Shown: positions 11,727 to 23,007, counted from the first letter of the stretch. The stretch is 64,000 bases of DNA from Tenrec ecaudatus (GCF_050624435.1 NC_134535.1:74954494-75018493), one strand, 5' to 3'. The notes: a model not told the origin generated them from the sequence alone. Made by a program: numbers and translations.

Positions 11727-11850
11727 CCCTCTTCAAAAGGCTACAACCCCAAGGAGGGGGTCATCAGTCTACAACCCAAATGATAGGTTGGGCTCCGCCC
11801 CTACCCTTTCCCAGGAGTGTCTACTTGACCTAACCACTAACCACTGCAAC
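11317..11850. mobile_element. Unclassified insertion in the RTE, with (CT)n tract
   Basis: The RTE stops at 'cctatcattg' and resumes at 'cggactaccagaagaacaa'. The 0.53-kb insert starts TGTTAGGCTGGGCTCGCTAG, which resembles the reverse of the right end of the 0.5-kb repeats at 3.2 and 8.8 kb. It contains the (CT)n tract. Confidence 0.5.
11659..11726. repeat. (CT)n microsatellite
   Basis: This is a nearly pure TC dinucleotide run with a few extra T bases. Confidence 0.95.
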
Positions 11851-12179
11851 CACGGACTACCAGAAGAACAAACAAATCTGTTTTGGAAAAAAGTATAGTT
11901 GGATTGTTTCTTGAAAGGGAGCATTTGCTACAAATTTGTAAAAACCATTTGTCACACCATTTATTATCACAAGGAACCAGTCTCTTAAGAAGGACATCAT
12001 GCTTGGTAAATTGAAAAGTCAGGAAAAACAAGAAAGATTCTCAGTAAACTGTATTGGTACAGTAGATTCAAGCATAACAATTATCAGGATGATGCAGATC
12101 CAATCAGTGCTCCCTTGTCTTACACAAATACATAGTTGCTATGAGTTGGATCCAACTAGAAGGCATTTAACAACCCAAC

Positions 12180-12700
12180 TGTGGGAAACTAACATTGAGG
12201 GAAATAGGACTAGGACTACATTCCCTAACTTATAACAGAGGGAATCTGGAAAGCTGGTATTCCACAACAGGAAAACCTCCACTTTGGTAAGTTAGGGGTA
12301 AAGTTCAAGTACATTATCCTGCTTTAAATATCATTCCCACAGATTCTCCCTTTAACAGCTATGCTGCCTTACAGCGAACACATGGTTGATTCTGTCTCCC
12401 TATAGAAGCAGACATTAACCTTTTGCTCTCTGCCATGACACCCAAACCCTCTTGAAACTTCCCCCAATTCAGGCATTAGGTTTCCTCACCTGTGAGCTCA
12501 GGGACCTTCGTGTAGATCCCACCCACCTTGTGACGCATGTAACTATTGTCTATGCATGTCATAAGGGTACCGATAAATGTTGCAAGATAGTAAAGGCTCT
12601 CTATCTTTCCTATCTGCTATGACTTCACTATAAGCTTTATTATCACCACACATTTGTACCTTTTGGCCCTTTGGTTGTTGAAGGCTGGTTTCCTCTGACA
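12180..12700 (+). mobile_element. Solo LTR-like element (521 bp)
   Basis: It begins TGTGGGAAAC and ends TCTGACA. The 6-bp flanks CCCAAC (12174-12179) and CACAAC (12701-12706) match at 5 of 6. The start resembles that of the 22-kb LTR. It sits exactly at the 3' end of the RTE copy. Confidence 0.6.
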
Positions 12701-12760
12701 CACAACAATGGTGAATGACTGAAAAACTTTAGTGTCTGTTCATGTCTTTACTCAATTCTT

Positions 12761-13029
12761 TTTTTTTAAGGATATATATTTTTTATTCAAGTAAGTGCAA
12801 ATAGGAAACCAGAGGAGGGCCCCAGGATGGGCGTAGAATGGCTGTCACCTCCACAACAGAACAAGAGGAAAGAGTGGCCCTACATCCTCCCCAGTCCTCT
12901 TCACTCTGCTTCAGCACCTTAGGGACAAGCCCCCGCTGTCCCCGGGAGTTGGACTAAGCTGGCCAGTAACCCAGCCTGCTGGACCTGGCCCCATTCTGCT
13001 AGAAGAAGCATCCAGGGGAAGAAGGGGTG
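12761..13029 (-). pseudogene. Unidentified mRNA 3'-UTR retrocopy
   Basis: Read on the minus strand this is GC-rich non-repetitive sequence ending in TTGAATAAAAAATATAT and an A-tail (T-run 12761-12767). Near-perfect direct repeats TTTACTCARTTCTT flank it at 12747-12760 and 13030-13043. This is the structure of a 5'-truncated processed copy of a host mRNA. I do not recognise the parent gene. Confidence 0.7.
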
Positions 13030-13043
13030 TTTACTCAGTTCTT

Positions 13044-13950
13044 TACTCATATTTCTTTTCTTCCACAATCAACACCATTTTTAATACTTTTATTTTCTTG
13101 TTTCCCTGTTCACCTAAGTTAGTATGGGTCTACCCTATAGTTAATAATTTACCCTCTTTCTCCCTCTCACCCCAGGTAACCATCAAAGAATTTTTTAGGA
13201 TGAAATGTTTTTCTTCACTTTGTATAATAGTGGTCTTAAATAATATTTATCCTTTTGTGATTGACTTATTTCACTCAGCATAATGTCCTCTAGGCTCATC
13301 TGTGCTGTGAGGTGTTTTGCAGATTCATCATTAATCTTTAGCACTGCTCCGTATTCCATTGTGTGTACGAACTATAGTTTGGTTATCCATTCTCCCACTA
13401 ATGAAAATTCTATTATTTCCTTTTTTGTTGTTGTTGCTATTGTTAAGTGCTGTAATAACACAAGTGTGCATATAGCTATTCGTGTTAGGTTTCTTATTTC
13501 TCTAGGGTACGTATATACCAAGTATTGGAATTGCTGAGTCATGTCTATTTTCAACTTTCAAAGAAAGACCATACCATTTTCCACAGTGTCGGCCTTATTT
13601 CACAGGACCACCAGCAGTGTATGGGGGGTTCCAGTCTCTCCACAGCTTTTTCTACTTTGCCAGCCTTCATTGTTTTCTCCCCATCCCTCTGTTTTTCAGG
13701 ACTGGGCAGAAATGATAACTCATTGTTTTGATTTGCATCTCTGAGTTATTGGCAACCTGAAAGTCTTCTATAGTCAAGTTTTTATTCATGATCTCTAGCC
13801 ATCTTCTAATTCGATCATTTCTCTTTTTCTTTTTCAGGTGTTGAAGTTCTCCATGAACTTTAGAGTTTAGTCCCTTGTTCAACATAGCAATACCAATTTT
13901 TCTCCCAGTCTGTGGGTTCTCTCTTAATTCTTTAAGGGAAATCTTTTTTT
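13044..13950 (-). mobile_element. L1 LINE 3' fragment (end of ORF2 and 3' UTR)
   Basis: On the plus strand this is the reverse of the L1 end: 'cactcagcataatgtcctc', 'gtattccattgtgtgtac', 'tggaattgctgagtcatg', 'cagtgtatggggggttcc'. It is decayed, with stops in all frames. A family T copy cuts it at the right and the unknown 3'-UTR retrocopy abuts at the left. Confidence 0.8.
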
Positions 13951-13952
13951 CC

Positions 13953-15410
13953 CTTTTTTTCCCAATCATTTTATTAGGGGCTCATACAACTCTTATCACA
14001 ATTCACACATACATCAATTGTGTAAAGCACACTTGCACATTCGCTACCCTCATCATTCTCAAAACATTTGCTCTCCACCTAAGCCCCTGGCATCAGCTCC
14101 TCATTTGTCCCCTCTCTCCCCGCTCCCCACGCCCTCATGAAGCCTTGATAATTTATAAATTATTTTGTCATATCTTGACCTGTCCGACGACTCCCTTCAC
14201 CCACTTTTCTGTTGTCTGTCCCCAAGGGAGGGGTCACATGTAGATCCTTGTAACCGGTTCCCCCTTTCCAACCCACCCTCCCAGTATCGCCACTCACACC
14301 ACTGGTCCTGAAGGGATCATCTGCCCTGGAGTCCCTGTGTTTCCAGTTCCTACCTGTACCAGTGTACATCCTCTGGTCTAGCCAGACTTGCAAGGGAGAA
14401 TTGGGATCATGATAGTGGGGGGCTGGGGCGAAGCATTTAGAAACTAGAGGAAAGTTGTATTTTTTATCGTTGCTACATGACACCCTGACTGGTTCCTCCC
14501 CGAGACCCTTCTTTAAGGGGATATCCAGTGACCTACAAATGGGCTTTGGGTCTCCACTCCGCACTCCCCCACATTCACTATGGTAAAATTTTTTGTTCTG
14601 ATGATGCCTTATACCCGATCCCGACACCTCATGATCACACAGGCTGGTGTGCTTCTTCCATGTGGGCTTTGGTGCTTCTGAGCTAGATGGTTGCTTGTTT
14701 ACCTTCAAGCCTTTAAGACCCCAAACACTGCATCTTTTGATAGCTGGTCACCATCAGCTTTCTTCGCCACATTTGCTTATACACACATTTGTCTTCAGCG
14801 ATCCTATCATGGAGATGAGCACCCAATGATATGATTTTTTGTTCTTTGATGCCTGATAACTGATCCCTTTGGAACTTCGTGATCACACAGGCTTGTGTGC
14901 TTCTTCCATGTGGGCTTTGTTGCTTCTAAGCTAGATGGCCGCTTGTTTAACTTCAAGGCTTTAAGACCCCAGATGCTATATCTTTTGATAGCCAGGCACC
15001 ATCAGCTTTCTTTTTTTTTTTTCCATCAGCTTTCTTTACCACATTTGCTTATTCACCCGCTTTGTCTTCAGTGGTTGTGTCAGGAAGGTGAACATCATAG
15101 AATGCCAATTTAATAGAAGAAAGTATTCTTGCATTAAGGGAGTACTTGAGTGGAGGCCCAATATCCTTCTGCTACCTTAATACTAAACCTATAAATATAT
15201 GCAAATAGATCTATTTCCCCATCCTCATATATAAATATATTTGCATATGTACAAGTCTTTAGACCTCTATAAATGCCCTTTACCTCCCAGCTCTTTCCTC
15301 TATTTTCCTTGACTTTCCTCCTGTCCCACTATCTTGCTCAGTCCCCACCAGAGTTCCATTGTTTTCTCCTCCAGGTTATTCATTCAGCCTATCTTATTTA
15401 GACAGACCTA
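13953..15410 (-). mobile_element. Family T copy with two internal modules
   Basis: The antisense 3' end (CATTTTATTAGGGGCTCAT) is at the left. Two tandem copies of the module lie at about 14640-14805 and 14885-15080. The match runs to the 'cttatttagacagacct' segment. It is inserted next to an L1 3' fragment. Confidence 0.85.
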
Positions 15411-15850
15411 ACTCTATACAAATCTTAACAAATCTCCAGGCCTTTCTTCCATGAAGTCATTGAGTGAGCTCAAACCACCAACCAACCTTTCCATCAGTAG
15501 CCAAACATAAACCTTTTGTCCCACCCAAAAACCAACCAGGCACACGGTACTAGGCCATAATTTACCAGCGTTTAATGTTATCTCTAGCACATTTTCTTTT
15601 CTCTCATTCCAAATGGCATTACATAACACTTACCTCCTAGAGCAAGGAATATTTAAGGACATATTTCAGAAATTTAGGGCAAAAGAAGGCACCCTTATCG
15701 TTGAAACTAGTCCGCCAGCCCCAATCCCATTATAGACTCAGATATCCTGCATGATGTTGAACGGAACAGCAGTGCTAATATTCCACCAAAATCCAGTGCC
15801 TGATGTGTACATAATCTTCTCCTGGCAGCTTCTAACTTATTTATCAAGCA
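15411..15850. other. No gene recognised
   Basis: Unique-looking sequence between family T copies; a weak antisense SINE-like piece lies at 15430-15500. Confidence 0.4.
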
Positions 15851-15863
15851 TAATGAAGTACTT

Positions 15864-16128
15864 TTAAAAATCATTTTATTGGGGGCTTGTACAATTCTTA
15901 TCATAACCCATACATACATCCATTGCATCAAGCACATTTGTACATTTGTTGCCATTATCATTCTCAAAATATTTGCTACTTACTTGAGCCCTTGGCATCA
16001 GCTCCTCATTTTTCCCCTCCCTCCCTGCACCCCCCTCCCTCATTACCCCTTGATAATTTATAAATTATTATTTTGTCATATCTTACACTGTCCGACATCT
16101 TCCTTCACTCACTTTTCTGTTGTCCCAC
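15864..16128 (-). mobile_element. Family T copy, short
   Basis: It covers only the 3' 260 bp and is flanked by AATGAAGTAYTT repeats at 15852-15863 and 16129-16140 (one mismatch). Confidence 0.85.
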
Positions 16129-16140
16129 AATGAAGTATTT

Positions 16141-16400
16141 ACCTGTGGCAGTTACCCAACAATTGCAACATAATCTCATCCATTATATTAAATTTTTTTC
16201 TAATAATCACTATCATGATAAGTGGAGAAAAGATGAAGTTGTCAATGACTTCATTTTACTTGGATCCCACAACCAACACAGCAGCAATCAAGAAATCAAA
16301 TAGTGACCAAAATACAGAAAAGAATGTTCTAAAATTGATCGTGGTGATTACACAGCTCTTAATTTAACTGAGCTATTGAGTTACGACATGTGAAATATAT
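16141..16400 (+). mobile_element. RTE/BovB-like LINE fragment
   Basis: It contains 'atcatgataagtggagaaaagatgaagttgtcaatgacttc' and the following 'cttggatcccacaaccaaca', matching the RT C-terminal region of the other copies. A short family T copy is inserted at its left edge. Confidence 0.7.
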
Positions 16401-16706
16401 GCCAAGAAAAAAAGAAAAAACCATACATGACTCTCTTTATAGTTTTATATCCTGGTATATAGAGGGCAAGTTAAAAAGAAACAAGGTTTGTTTCTAGGGT
16501 TCCAGTTCACACATGCAAGTATATTCCAAAGAAACCATTTTTACATATGCTTGGCAATTAGTGGATGGCTACAGGCATTTTCTTTCAGTAATAAAATGGT
16601 CTTAATCTCACTAGGGGGCCTTTGAAAAAAGGTCCAATCAAAACAGGGACTTATGGGGAGATCTCCCAGGCTGGTTACACTCAAGGCAGCTCAAGAAATT
16701 ATAGTG

Positions 16707-16847
16707 GGGTCGGGGAGTCAGGAAAGTGAGCTGATACAAGGGCTCAAGTAGAAAGAAAATGTCTTGAAAATGATGGCAACATATGTACAGGTGTGCTTGA
16801 CACAATGGATTGTGGTGAGCTGCTAGAGCCCCCAATAAAATGATTAA
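16707..16847 (+). mobile_element. Family T copy, short
   Basis: It is a 3' fragment ending CCCCCAATAAAATGATTAA, flanked by AAGAARTTATAGTG repeats at 16693-16706 and 16848-16861 (one mismatch). Confidence 0.8.
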
Positions 16848-17023
16848 AAGAAGTTATAGTGACTTTTTTGGAATTCCAAAGGAGTAATTTTGATTTATTC
16901 AAAATACAGAGGATAATCACGGGGACCTGTCCAGAGCCATGAGGCCCGGCCATTACTTGGAATTTATTAGCCTGAGCTCTGGATATTCTTCTACCCCAGC
17001 CTAGATGACAGAGCGCTGCAGCT

Positions 17024-17420
17024 GTAAAGCTTGAGCAAACAAGGTGTGGGGATCTTTAGATAAGCACCTGTGTTCTGCATCCCCTTGATTGGGTAAAAGA
17101 TTGTCCTCCCCCACGCCTGATTTGCATAAACATGCCACTCCACAGAGTACCTGGTTGAAGACTGTAAGCCTTTACTGACTCACGGGCAGGGCGTGCTCCC
17201 TTGAACTCCCTGATTGGCCTGTTGCCAAAGTAGCCTAATTTGCATGTGCGACAGATTCTTTCCCCCCTTGCTGGCCGATATAAGCTGTAACTCTGTTCAT
17301 TAAAGGAGACTTGATCAGGATACTGTCTTGTCTTCATTCTCCGTGCCTCTTGTTCCCCCCCCCCCTCAATTCCCACTCTCTCCTCCAGGATCTATGTTGA
17401 AGTTTCCACGGGACGGGACA
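17024..17420 (+). mobile_element. LTR-like element (borders uncertain)
   Basis: It shows U3-like order: two ATTTGCAT octamers (near 17120 and 17238), a TATA-like GATATAAGC near 17275, an ATTAAAG signal, then a C-run and pyrimidine-rich tail ending ACGGGACGGGACA. I found no target duplication, so it may be truncated. Confidence 0.5.
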
Positions 17421-17428
17421 GGGACCTA

Positions 17429-17680
17429 TTATGAAGTTTTAAGAAAATCGAAATTGCACTGAGGAGGAGAAAGCCTGGAAAACTGCACCAAGGAATTGTT
17501 TTTCTTTTCCAATGAATTGTTTTTCGTTTTTCTTTTTTCATCATGACAATGTTCCTGCTCATTCTTCAAGGGGAGCAAGGGCTGCCCTATGAGAATTTCA
17601 CTGGAAAGCCTCATCCCATCGACTCTACAACTCTGATCTTGCCCCTTGAGACTTTTCCACCCAAACTCAACAAACATTTA
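17429..17680 (+). mobile_element. Mariner-like transposase fragment
   Basis: Translation near 17538-17670 gives HHDNVPAHSSRGARAAL, then EF, and S(D)LAP.DF after stops: the second catalytic Asp and the SPDLAP.DF block of mariner transposases. It is wedged between an LTR-like element and a SPIN element. Confidence 0.6.
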
Positions 17681-17880
17681 AGATTGATTCTCAGCCTTCC
17701 TAACGCCGTGAACCTTTAATACAGTTCCTCATGTTGTGGTGGTCCCCCACCCCCAACCATAAAATTATTTTCATTGCTACTTCATAACTGTAATTTTGCT
17801 ACTGTTATGAATTGAGCGACTCCTATGAAAGGGTCGCTCGACCCTCAAAGGGGTCGTGACCCACAGGTTGAAAACCACTG
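17679..17880. mobile_element. SPIN-type hAT non-autonomous DNA transposon (second copy)
   Basis: It carries the same interior order as the 4.5-kb copy ('gttcctcatgttgtggtg', 'cataactgtaattttgctactgttatga', 'gggtcgtgacccacaggttg'). The right terminus is clear; the left one is mutated to GATTGATTCTCAGCC. ATTTAA occurs at both flanks. Confidence 0.82.
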
Positions 17881-17884
17881 ATTT

Positions 17885-18786
17885 AAAAGGAACACAATTT
17901 CAGCCCCTTAGGGATGCTAAAACTGCTGTTTTGATGTGGTTTGAAGATTGCAGAATTCTTCAGTGGAGAGCTAGCAAGAGGCAAACACCATCTTCAGAAA
18001 TGCATAGACCTAAATGGAGGATATGCTGAGAAATAATAGTTTCAAATTTGATATGTTTAATAAAGGTTGCTATGAAAGTGACCTTTCTAAAATACATAAA
18101 TAAGAAAGAGACCTTTCTTTTTTTCTTTTTTTAAGGAAAACTTTCTGTAATGCTTTCTGGCTTACCCTTTTATATCATAACATGGTATTTGGGACCAAAG
18201 ATAATTTTTCTAGGTTTCAATATATCTTGCTTTTAAATGTTAATTGGCTTTATAAAGGGTTCTTCCTTCTCTAAGAGTTGATCTTTATGATGCCAGCCCA
18301 CAACCAGAGGCACTAATAGCACCAACACTTGGAGACCAAAAAAGACTCAGAACATAAAAATCGCAATACAAGACACATAGTTCTTTATCCTTTCATTAAC
18401 TACCAACCCAGATGGATGGATATGTTTCCACTGGCAGGCAGATAATGATGGTATCAGACAATATAATTTAAGTGGCTGTGTTGTTTATATTTAGTTGGGC
18501 CATGTCTCCTTTAGCTTTATGACAAATTTCAAATTCCCTATACCCAGAAGATAGTCATCACTTTCTCCCTCCGGTTGTTTATGAATACACAGTTAACAGC
18601 CTACAGAGGCTTAAATTATTAGGAATTACCTCATAAAATGGAACTGTTTTCACCATATATAATAATTTTTTAACAATTTATTAATCCATAAAATTTTTCG
18701 TTAGCTATTAGTGAGTCTGGGCACATACTACATTTTTACACAAATAGCACACACATTGTAAGTTTTTGCAAATCTTGCAAGCCCTG
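17885..18786. other. No gene or named repeat recognised
   Basis: AT-rich, non-repetitive within the window, with no long frame and no retroelement landmarks. Confidence 0.5.
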
Positions 18787-18799
18787 TACATTACTTTCT

Positions 18800-21204
18800 T
18801 TCTCTTTTGTTGTTTTAAATCATTTTATTAGGGACTCATACAACTCTTATCACAATCCATACATACATCAATTGTGTAAAGCACATTCATTGCCCTCGTT
18901 CTGAAAACATTTGCTCTCCACTTAAACCCCTGGCATCATCCTCATTTTTCCCCTCCCTCCCTGCTCCCCCCTCTCATGAACCCTCGACACTTTATAAATT
19001 ATTTTGTCATGTCTTACACTGTCCGATGTCTCCCCTCACCCACTTTTCTGTTGTCCATCCCCCAGTGAGGTCATATGTAGATCTTTGTAATCGGTTCCCC
19101 CTTTCCAACCCACCCTCCCAGTGTCGCCACTCTCACCACTGGTCCTGAAAGGATCAACTACCCTGTATTCCGTTTCCAGTTCCTACCTGTACCAGTGTAC
19201 ATCCTCTGGTCTAGCCAGATTTGTATGGTAGAATTGGGATCATGATCGTTGGGGGGAAGCAAGAAGCATTTAGGAACTAGAGGAAAGTTGTATGTTTCAT
19301 CATTGCTACACTGAACCCTGATTGGCTTGTCTCCTCCCCATAATCCTTCTGTAAGGGGATGTCCAATTGTTTACAGATGGGCTTTGGGTCTCCACCCCGC
19401 ACTCCCCCTTATTCACAATGATTTTTTTGTTCTGATGATGCCTGATCCCTTCGACACCTCATGATCGGACAGGCTGGTGTACTTCTTCCACGTGGGCTTT
19501 GTTGCTTCTGAGCTAGATGGCTGCTTGTTTACCTGCAAGCCTTTAAGACCCCAGATGCTATATCTTTTGATAGCTGGGCACCGTCAGCTTTCTTCATGAC
19601 ATTTGTGTATGCACACATTTGTCTTCCACGATTGTATCAGGGAGGTGAGCCCACAATGATATGATTTTTTGTTCTTTGATGCCTAATAACTGATCCCTTT
19701 GGCACTTCGTGATCACACAGGCTGGTGTGCTTCTTCCATGTGGGCTTTGTTGCTTCTGAGTTAGATGACCGCTTGTTTACCTTCAAGCATTTAAGACCCC
19801 AGACACTATATCTTTTGATAGCTAAGCACCATCAGCTTTCTTCACATTTTCTTTTTTTTTTTAACGTTTTATTAGGGACTCATACAACTCTTATCATAAT
19901 CCATACATACATCAATTATGTAAAGCACATCTGTACATTCATTGCCCTATCATTTTCAAAACATTTGCTCTCCACTTAAGCCCTTGGCATCAAGTCCTCT
20001 TTTTATTCCCCTCCCTCCTCGCTCCTCATCATTCATGAGCCCTTGATAATTTATAAATGATTATTTTGTCATATCTTGCCCTGTCTGATGTCTCCCTTCA
20101 CCCCCTTTTCTGTTGTCTATGCCCCAGGGGGGAGGTCACATGTAGATCCATGTAATCAGTTCGTTCCCTCTTTCCAACCCACTCTGCCTCTACCCTCCTA
20201 GTATCGCCACTCACACTCCTGCTCCTGAAGGTATCATCCGCCCTGGATTCCCTGTGCCTCCAGCTCCTATATGCACCAGTGTACAACCTCTGCTCTATCC
20301 AAACTTGCAAGGTAGAATTCGGATCATGATATGGGGGGGGGCAGGGGGAGGAAGCATTCAGGAACTAGAGGAAAGTTGTATTTTTCATCGGTGCTATATC
20401 ACACCTTGACTGACTCATCTCCTCCCCTAGACCCCTCTGCAAGGGGATCTCCAGTGGTCGATAAATGGGCTTTGAGTCTGCCACTCTGCATTTCCCCCTT
20501 CATTCACTATGGTAAGATTTTTTTGTTCTGATGATGCCTTATACCTGATCCCTTCGACACCACAGGCTGGTGTGCTTCTTCCATGTGGGCTTTGGTGCTT
20601 CTGAGCTAGATGGCCACTTGTTTACCTTCAAGCCTTTAAGACCCCAGATGCTATATCTTTTGATAGCCAGGCACCATCAGCTTCCTTCGCCACATTTGCT
20701 TATGCACCCATTTGTCCTCAACGATCATATCATGGAGCTGTGCATCCAATGATATGATTTTTTTGTTCTTTGATTCTGGATAACTGATCCCACTTCACAT
20801 TTTCTTATGCACCTGCTTTGTCTTCAGCGATGTGTTGGGAAGGTGAGCATCATAGAATGCAAGTTTAATAGAACACAGTATTATTTTTATTTTATTTTAG
20901 TATTCTTGCATTGAGGGAGTACTTGAGTGGAGGCCCAATGTCCATCTGCTACCTTAATACTAAACCTATACATATATGCACATAGATCTATTTCCACATC
21001 CTCATGTATAAATATATTTACATATGTAAATGTCCTTTGCCTCCTAGCTCCTCTATTTCCTTTTACATTCCTCTTGTCCCACTATCATGCTCAGCCTTCA
21101 TTTGGATTTTAGTAATTCCTCTTTTACATTACCCTTGATCACGCCCTACCAGGCCTCCTGCACCCTCCTCACAACCGATTTGAACCACTTGTTGTTCCCT
21201 TCTT
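18800..21204 (-). mobile_element. Family T copy, long, split by a second family T insertion
   Basis: Outer copy: 18800-19853 and 20793-21204, flanked by TACATTAYTTTCT repeats at 18787-18799 and 21205-21217. It holds two modules (about 19470-19630 and 19720-19850) and then resumes at the 'cttatgcacctgctttgtcttcagcg' segment after the nested copy. Confidence 0.85.
19854..20792 (-). mobile_element. Family T copy nested inside another family T copy
   Basis: A perfect 14-bp repeat CTTCACATTTTCTT lies at 19840-19853 and 20793-20806. The inner copy runs from an antisense A-tail to the module at about 20560-20705. The target site is itself family T sequence. Confidence 0.88.
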
Positions 21205-21499
21205 TACATTATTTTCTATGTGTACTATATCTGCATTTATTTTTTATGCTGCTAGCATATTTTTCTTTCTTTCTGTACAGTGGACTTAATGTTATCATCT
21301 TGTGCTCCCAATCATCTGGGAGTTGTTGGTTAGTGTTTCTTATTCTCAGGGAATGAATTCTGAATTGTGACAGCAAAGACAGTTTTTGTTCCCTTTAAGA
21401 AATCATCCACTCTTTCAAGTCATTCTCCAACTCAGATGATTTGTTTTGGGCCCAGGTATGCGCATTTTGCTGGATTCGCTTTCTCCAGCTCTTCCTTTC

Positions 21500-21692
21500 T
21501 CCATGGGAGCCCTTATGGCGGTAGTGGTTACACATTAGGCTGTGATCTGCAAGGTCAGTGGTTTAAGACCACCAGCCAGAGCAGGAGAAACACTGGGCTT
21601 TCTAGTGTAACTAAAGAGTTAGTCTCAGAAACGTATAGGGTCAGTTTTACCGTCCAAGAGGGTTGCTATGAGTCAGCATCTCCTCAATGGCA
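21500..21692 (+). mobile_element. AfroSINE
   Basis: It has the head 'gcggtagtggttacacatt', A/B-box-like region, and tail 'gttgctatgagtcagcatc'. Confidence 0.82.
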
Positions 21693-21836
21693 GTGAAAAG
21701 AGTCTTTTTTCTCCATTGCTAAAGGGACCACTGAACTCTTTTTGCTGCTGTGTTGTTGCTTCTGGCACAATAAACTATCGCAGTTGGTAACGTCGACTTG
21801 TGTTTAGTTCCCGATGTGATCCTAAAAGGTTCTAAA

Positions 21837-22522
21837 TGCGAGGGGAATCCTCCCCCTAACACATCATCACAGGTCCGGTAGGCACAACTGTACAGTGATA
21901 ATAAGTAAAGATTATAGTAAAGTTATAGAGAACAGAGAGATAGAAGAGAGATTGAAATAATGGAGTCAGACACAATTCATGGTAGCAATGTTCACCTTGG
22001 CCTCACTTGGTGCTCCATCGTGGAGAGAGATATTTAATTCTAACCAAGTCTTTTATATTCTTTGGGGACATGCAAGCCCCCTAATTACAGGTGAAGACAT
22101 ACATCACAGGAAAGGGCTGTGCTATAGGTAATACAGCAATGGGAGTGGGGTGATCCAGGGGTATACACGCAATAGGAAGAGGAAGGATTGGGGTTACACT
22201 TGTGACAAGATGGGCGGATCCTAGATTCAGGATGGCAGCCTAACTTTGGATGTCACTGAGCTGGTTTGACCTGTTCCCTGGCACCATTATCAGTAGGGTG
22301 TGAACCCCACCTACAGGAACCAAATGGATAACTGAAAGCCTTTAGGGATAAGTAGTCCATTGTCCTCAGCAGCAGGGAGCCTGCCTACCTGTGGTGGGAC
22401 AAGACAGTAGTCTCATAGCTGACTGCCTACAGGGAAGTAACTTGACATTTAGCTGCAAGCAGTGTCCTAAGTCTAACATATATTTGGGGGAGATGATTTG
22501 GGAGAAATCTTTGTTTCCCACA
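21837..22522 (-). mobile_element. Solo LTR of class II-like endogenous retrovirus (686 bp)
   Basis: It is bounded by TG...CA with a perfect 6-bp duplication TCTAAA at 21831-21836 and 22523-22528, the duplication size typical of class II (ERVK-type) elements. Read on the minus strand it starts TGTGGGAAACA, has a TATA-like GAATATAAAAG near 22050-22060 and a pyrimidine-rich R/U5-like end. No viral genes remain. Confidence 0.78.
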
Positions 22523-22528
22523 TCTAAA

Positions 22529-22980
22529 ATTTAGATCTAAAAATTGAAAAAATGTACACACTATAATCATTATCAGGCTCGTACTAGTAAAAGGATCACA
22601 AAATTTGTGATATAGAAGCAGCAGCAGTCTTTTTATATGTTCACAAGCATGTTACCCAAGTGATTCATGATCATTGATCAAACTCTGGCAATAAGACATC
22701 AATGAAATACACAAATCTAACATGCCTTCATGGTTTCACTCTAGATGGTCTAACAAGATTTTTTAATTTGTGAAGAGTGATCTTGTATCAGTTGTACTTA
22801 ATTTACCTGTATAATCAAAAGCTAATCAGAAGACCACTAAGACTATGTCAATGTAGATTGGATCAAGATTCCTATATTGATAGCTACTAGATGCCACTTA
22901 TGCCAATGCAGGGCTTGCTTTGCTTACTCTTCCAATGACAGGTTTCAAGGTTCAAGGTTCTGAATGAATCAAAAGTGATG
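22529..22980. other. No gene or named repeat recognised
   Basis: AT-rich sequence between the solo LTR and the RPS4X pseudogene. Confidence 0.5.
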
Positions 22981-23007
22981 GGGTGGCAGCCCTGGTAAGG
23001 CCCACAC

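Larger units (their letters stand above)
9372..12179 (+). mobile_element. RTE/BovB-like LINE, most of a degraded element, twice interrupted
   Basis: Pieces are 9372-9470 (5' region), 10490-11316 (start of the endonuclease frame, including a SE.KWTDIGHF motif near 10860-10895, then a jump to the reverse-transcriptase C-terminal region) and 11851-12179 (3' end). The central RT domain is deleted. Frameshifts abound. Insertions at 9471-10489 (two family T copies) and 11317-11850 split it. RTE enzymes are known to mobilise SINEs in other mammals. Confidence 0.75.

Noticed and set aside
13875-14708. Frames of 122 and 182 codons at 13.9-14.7 kb
   Set aside because: They are in an L1/family T junction and have no counterpart in other family T copies.
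17101-17260. ATTTGCAT octamers read as a snRNA or immunoglobulin-type promoter
   Set aside because: They sit in an LTR-like context with TATA and poly(A)-like signals; no snRNA sequence follows.
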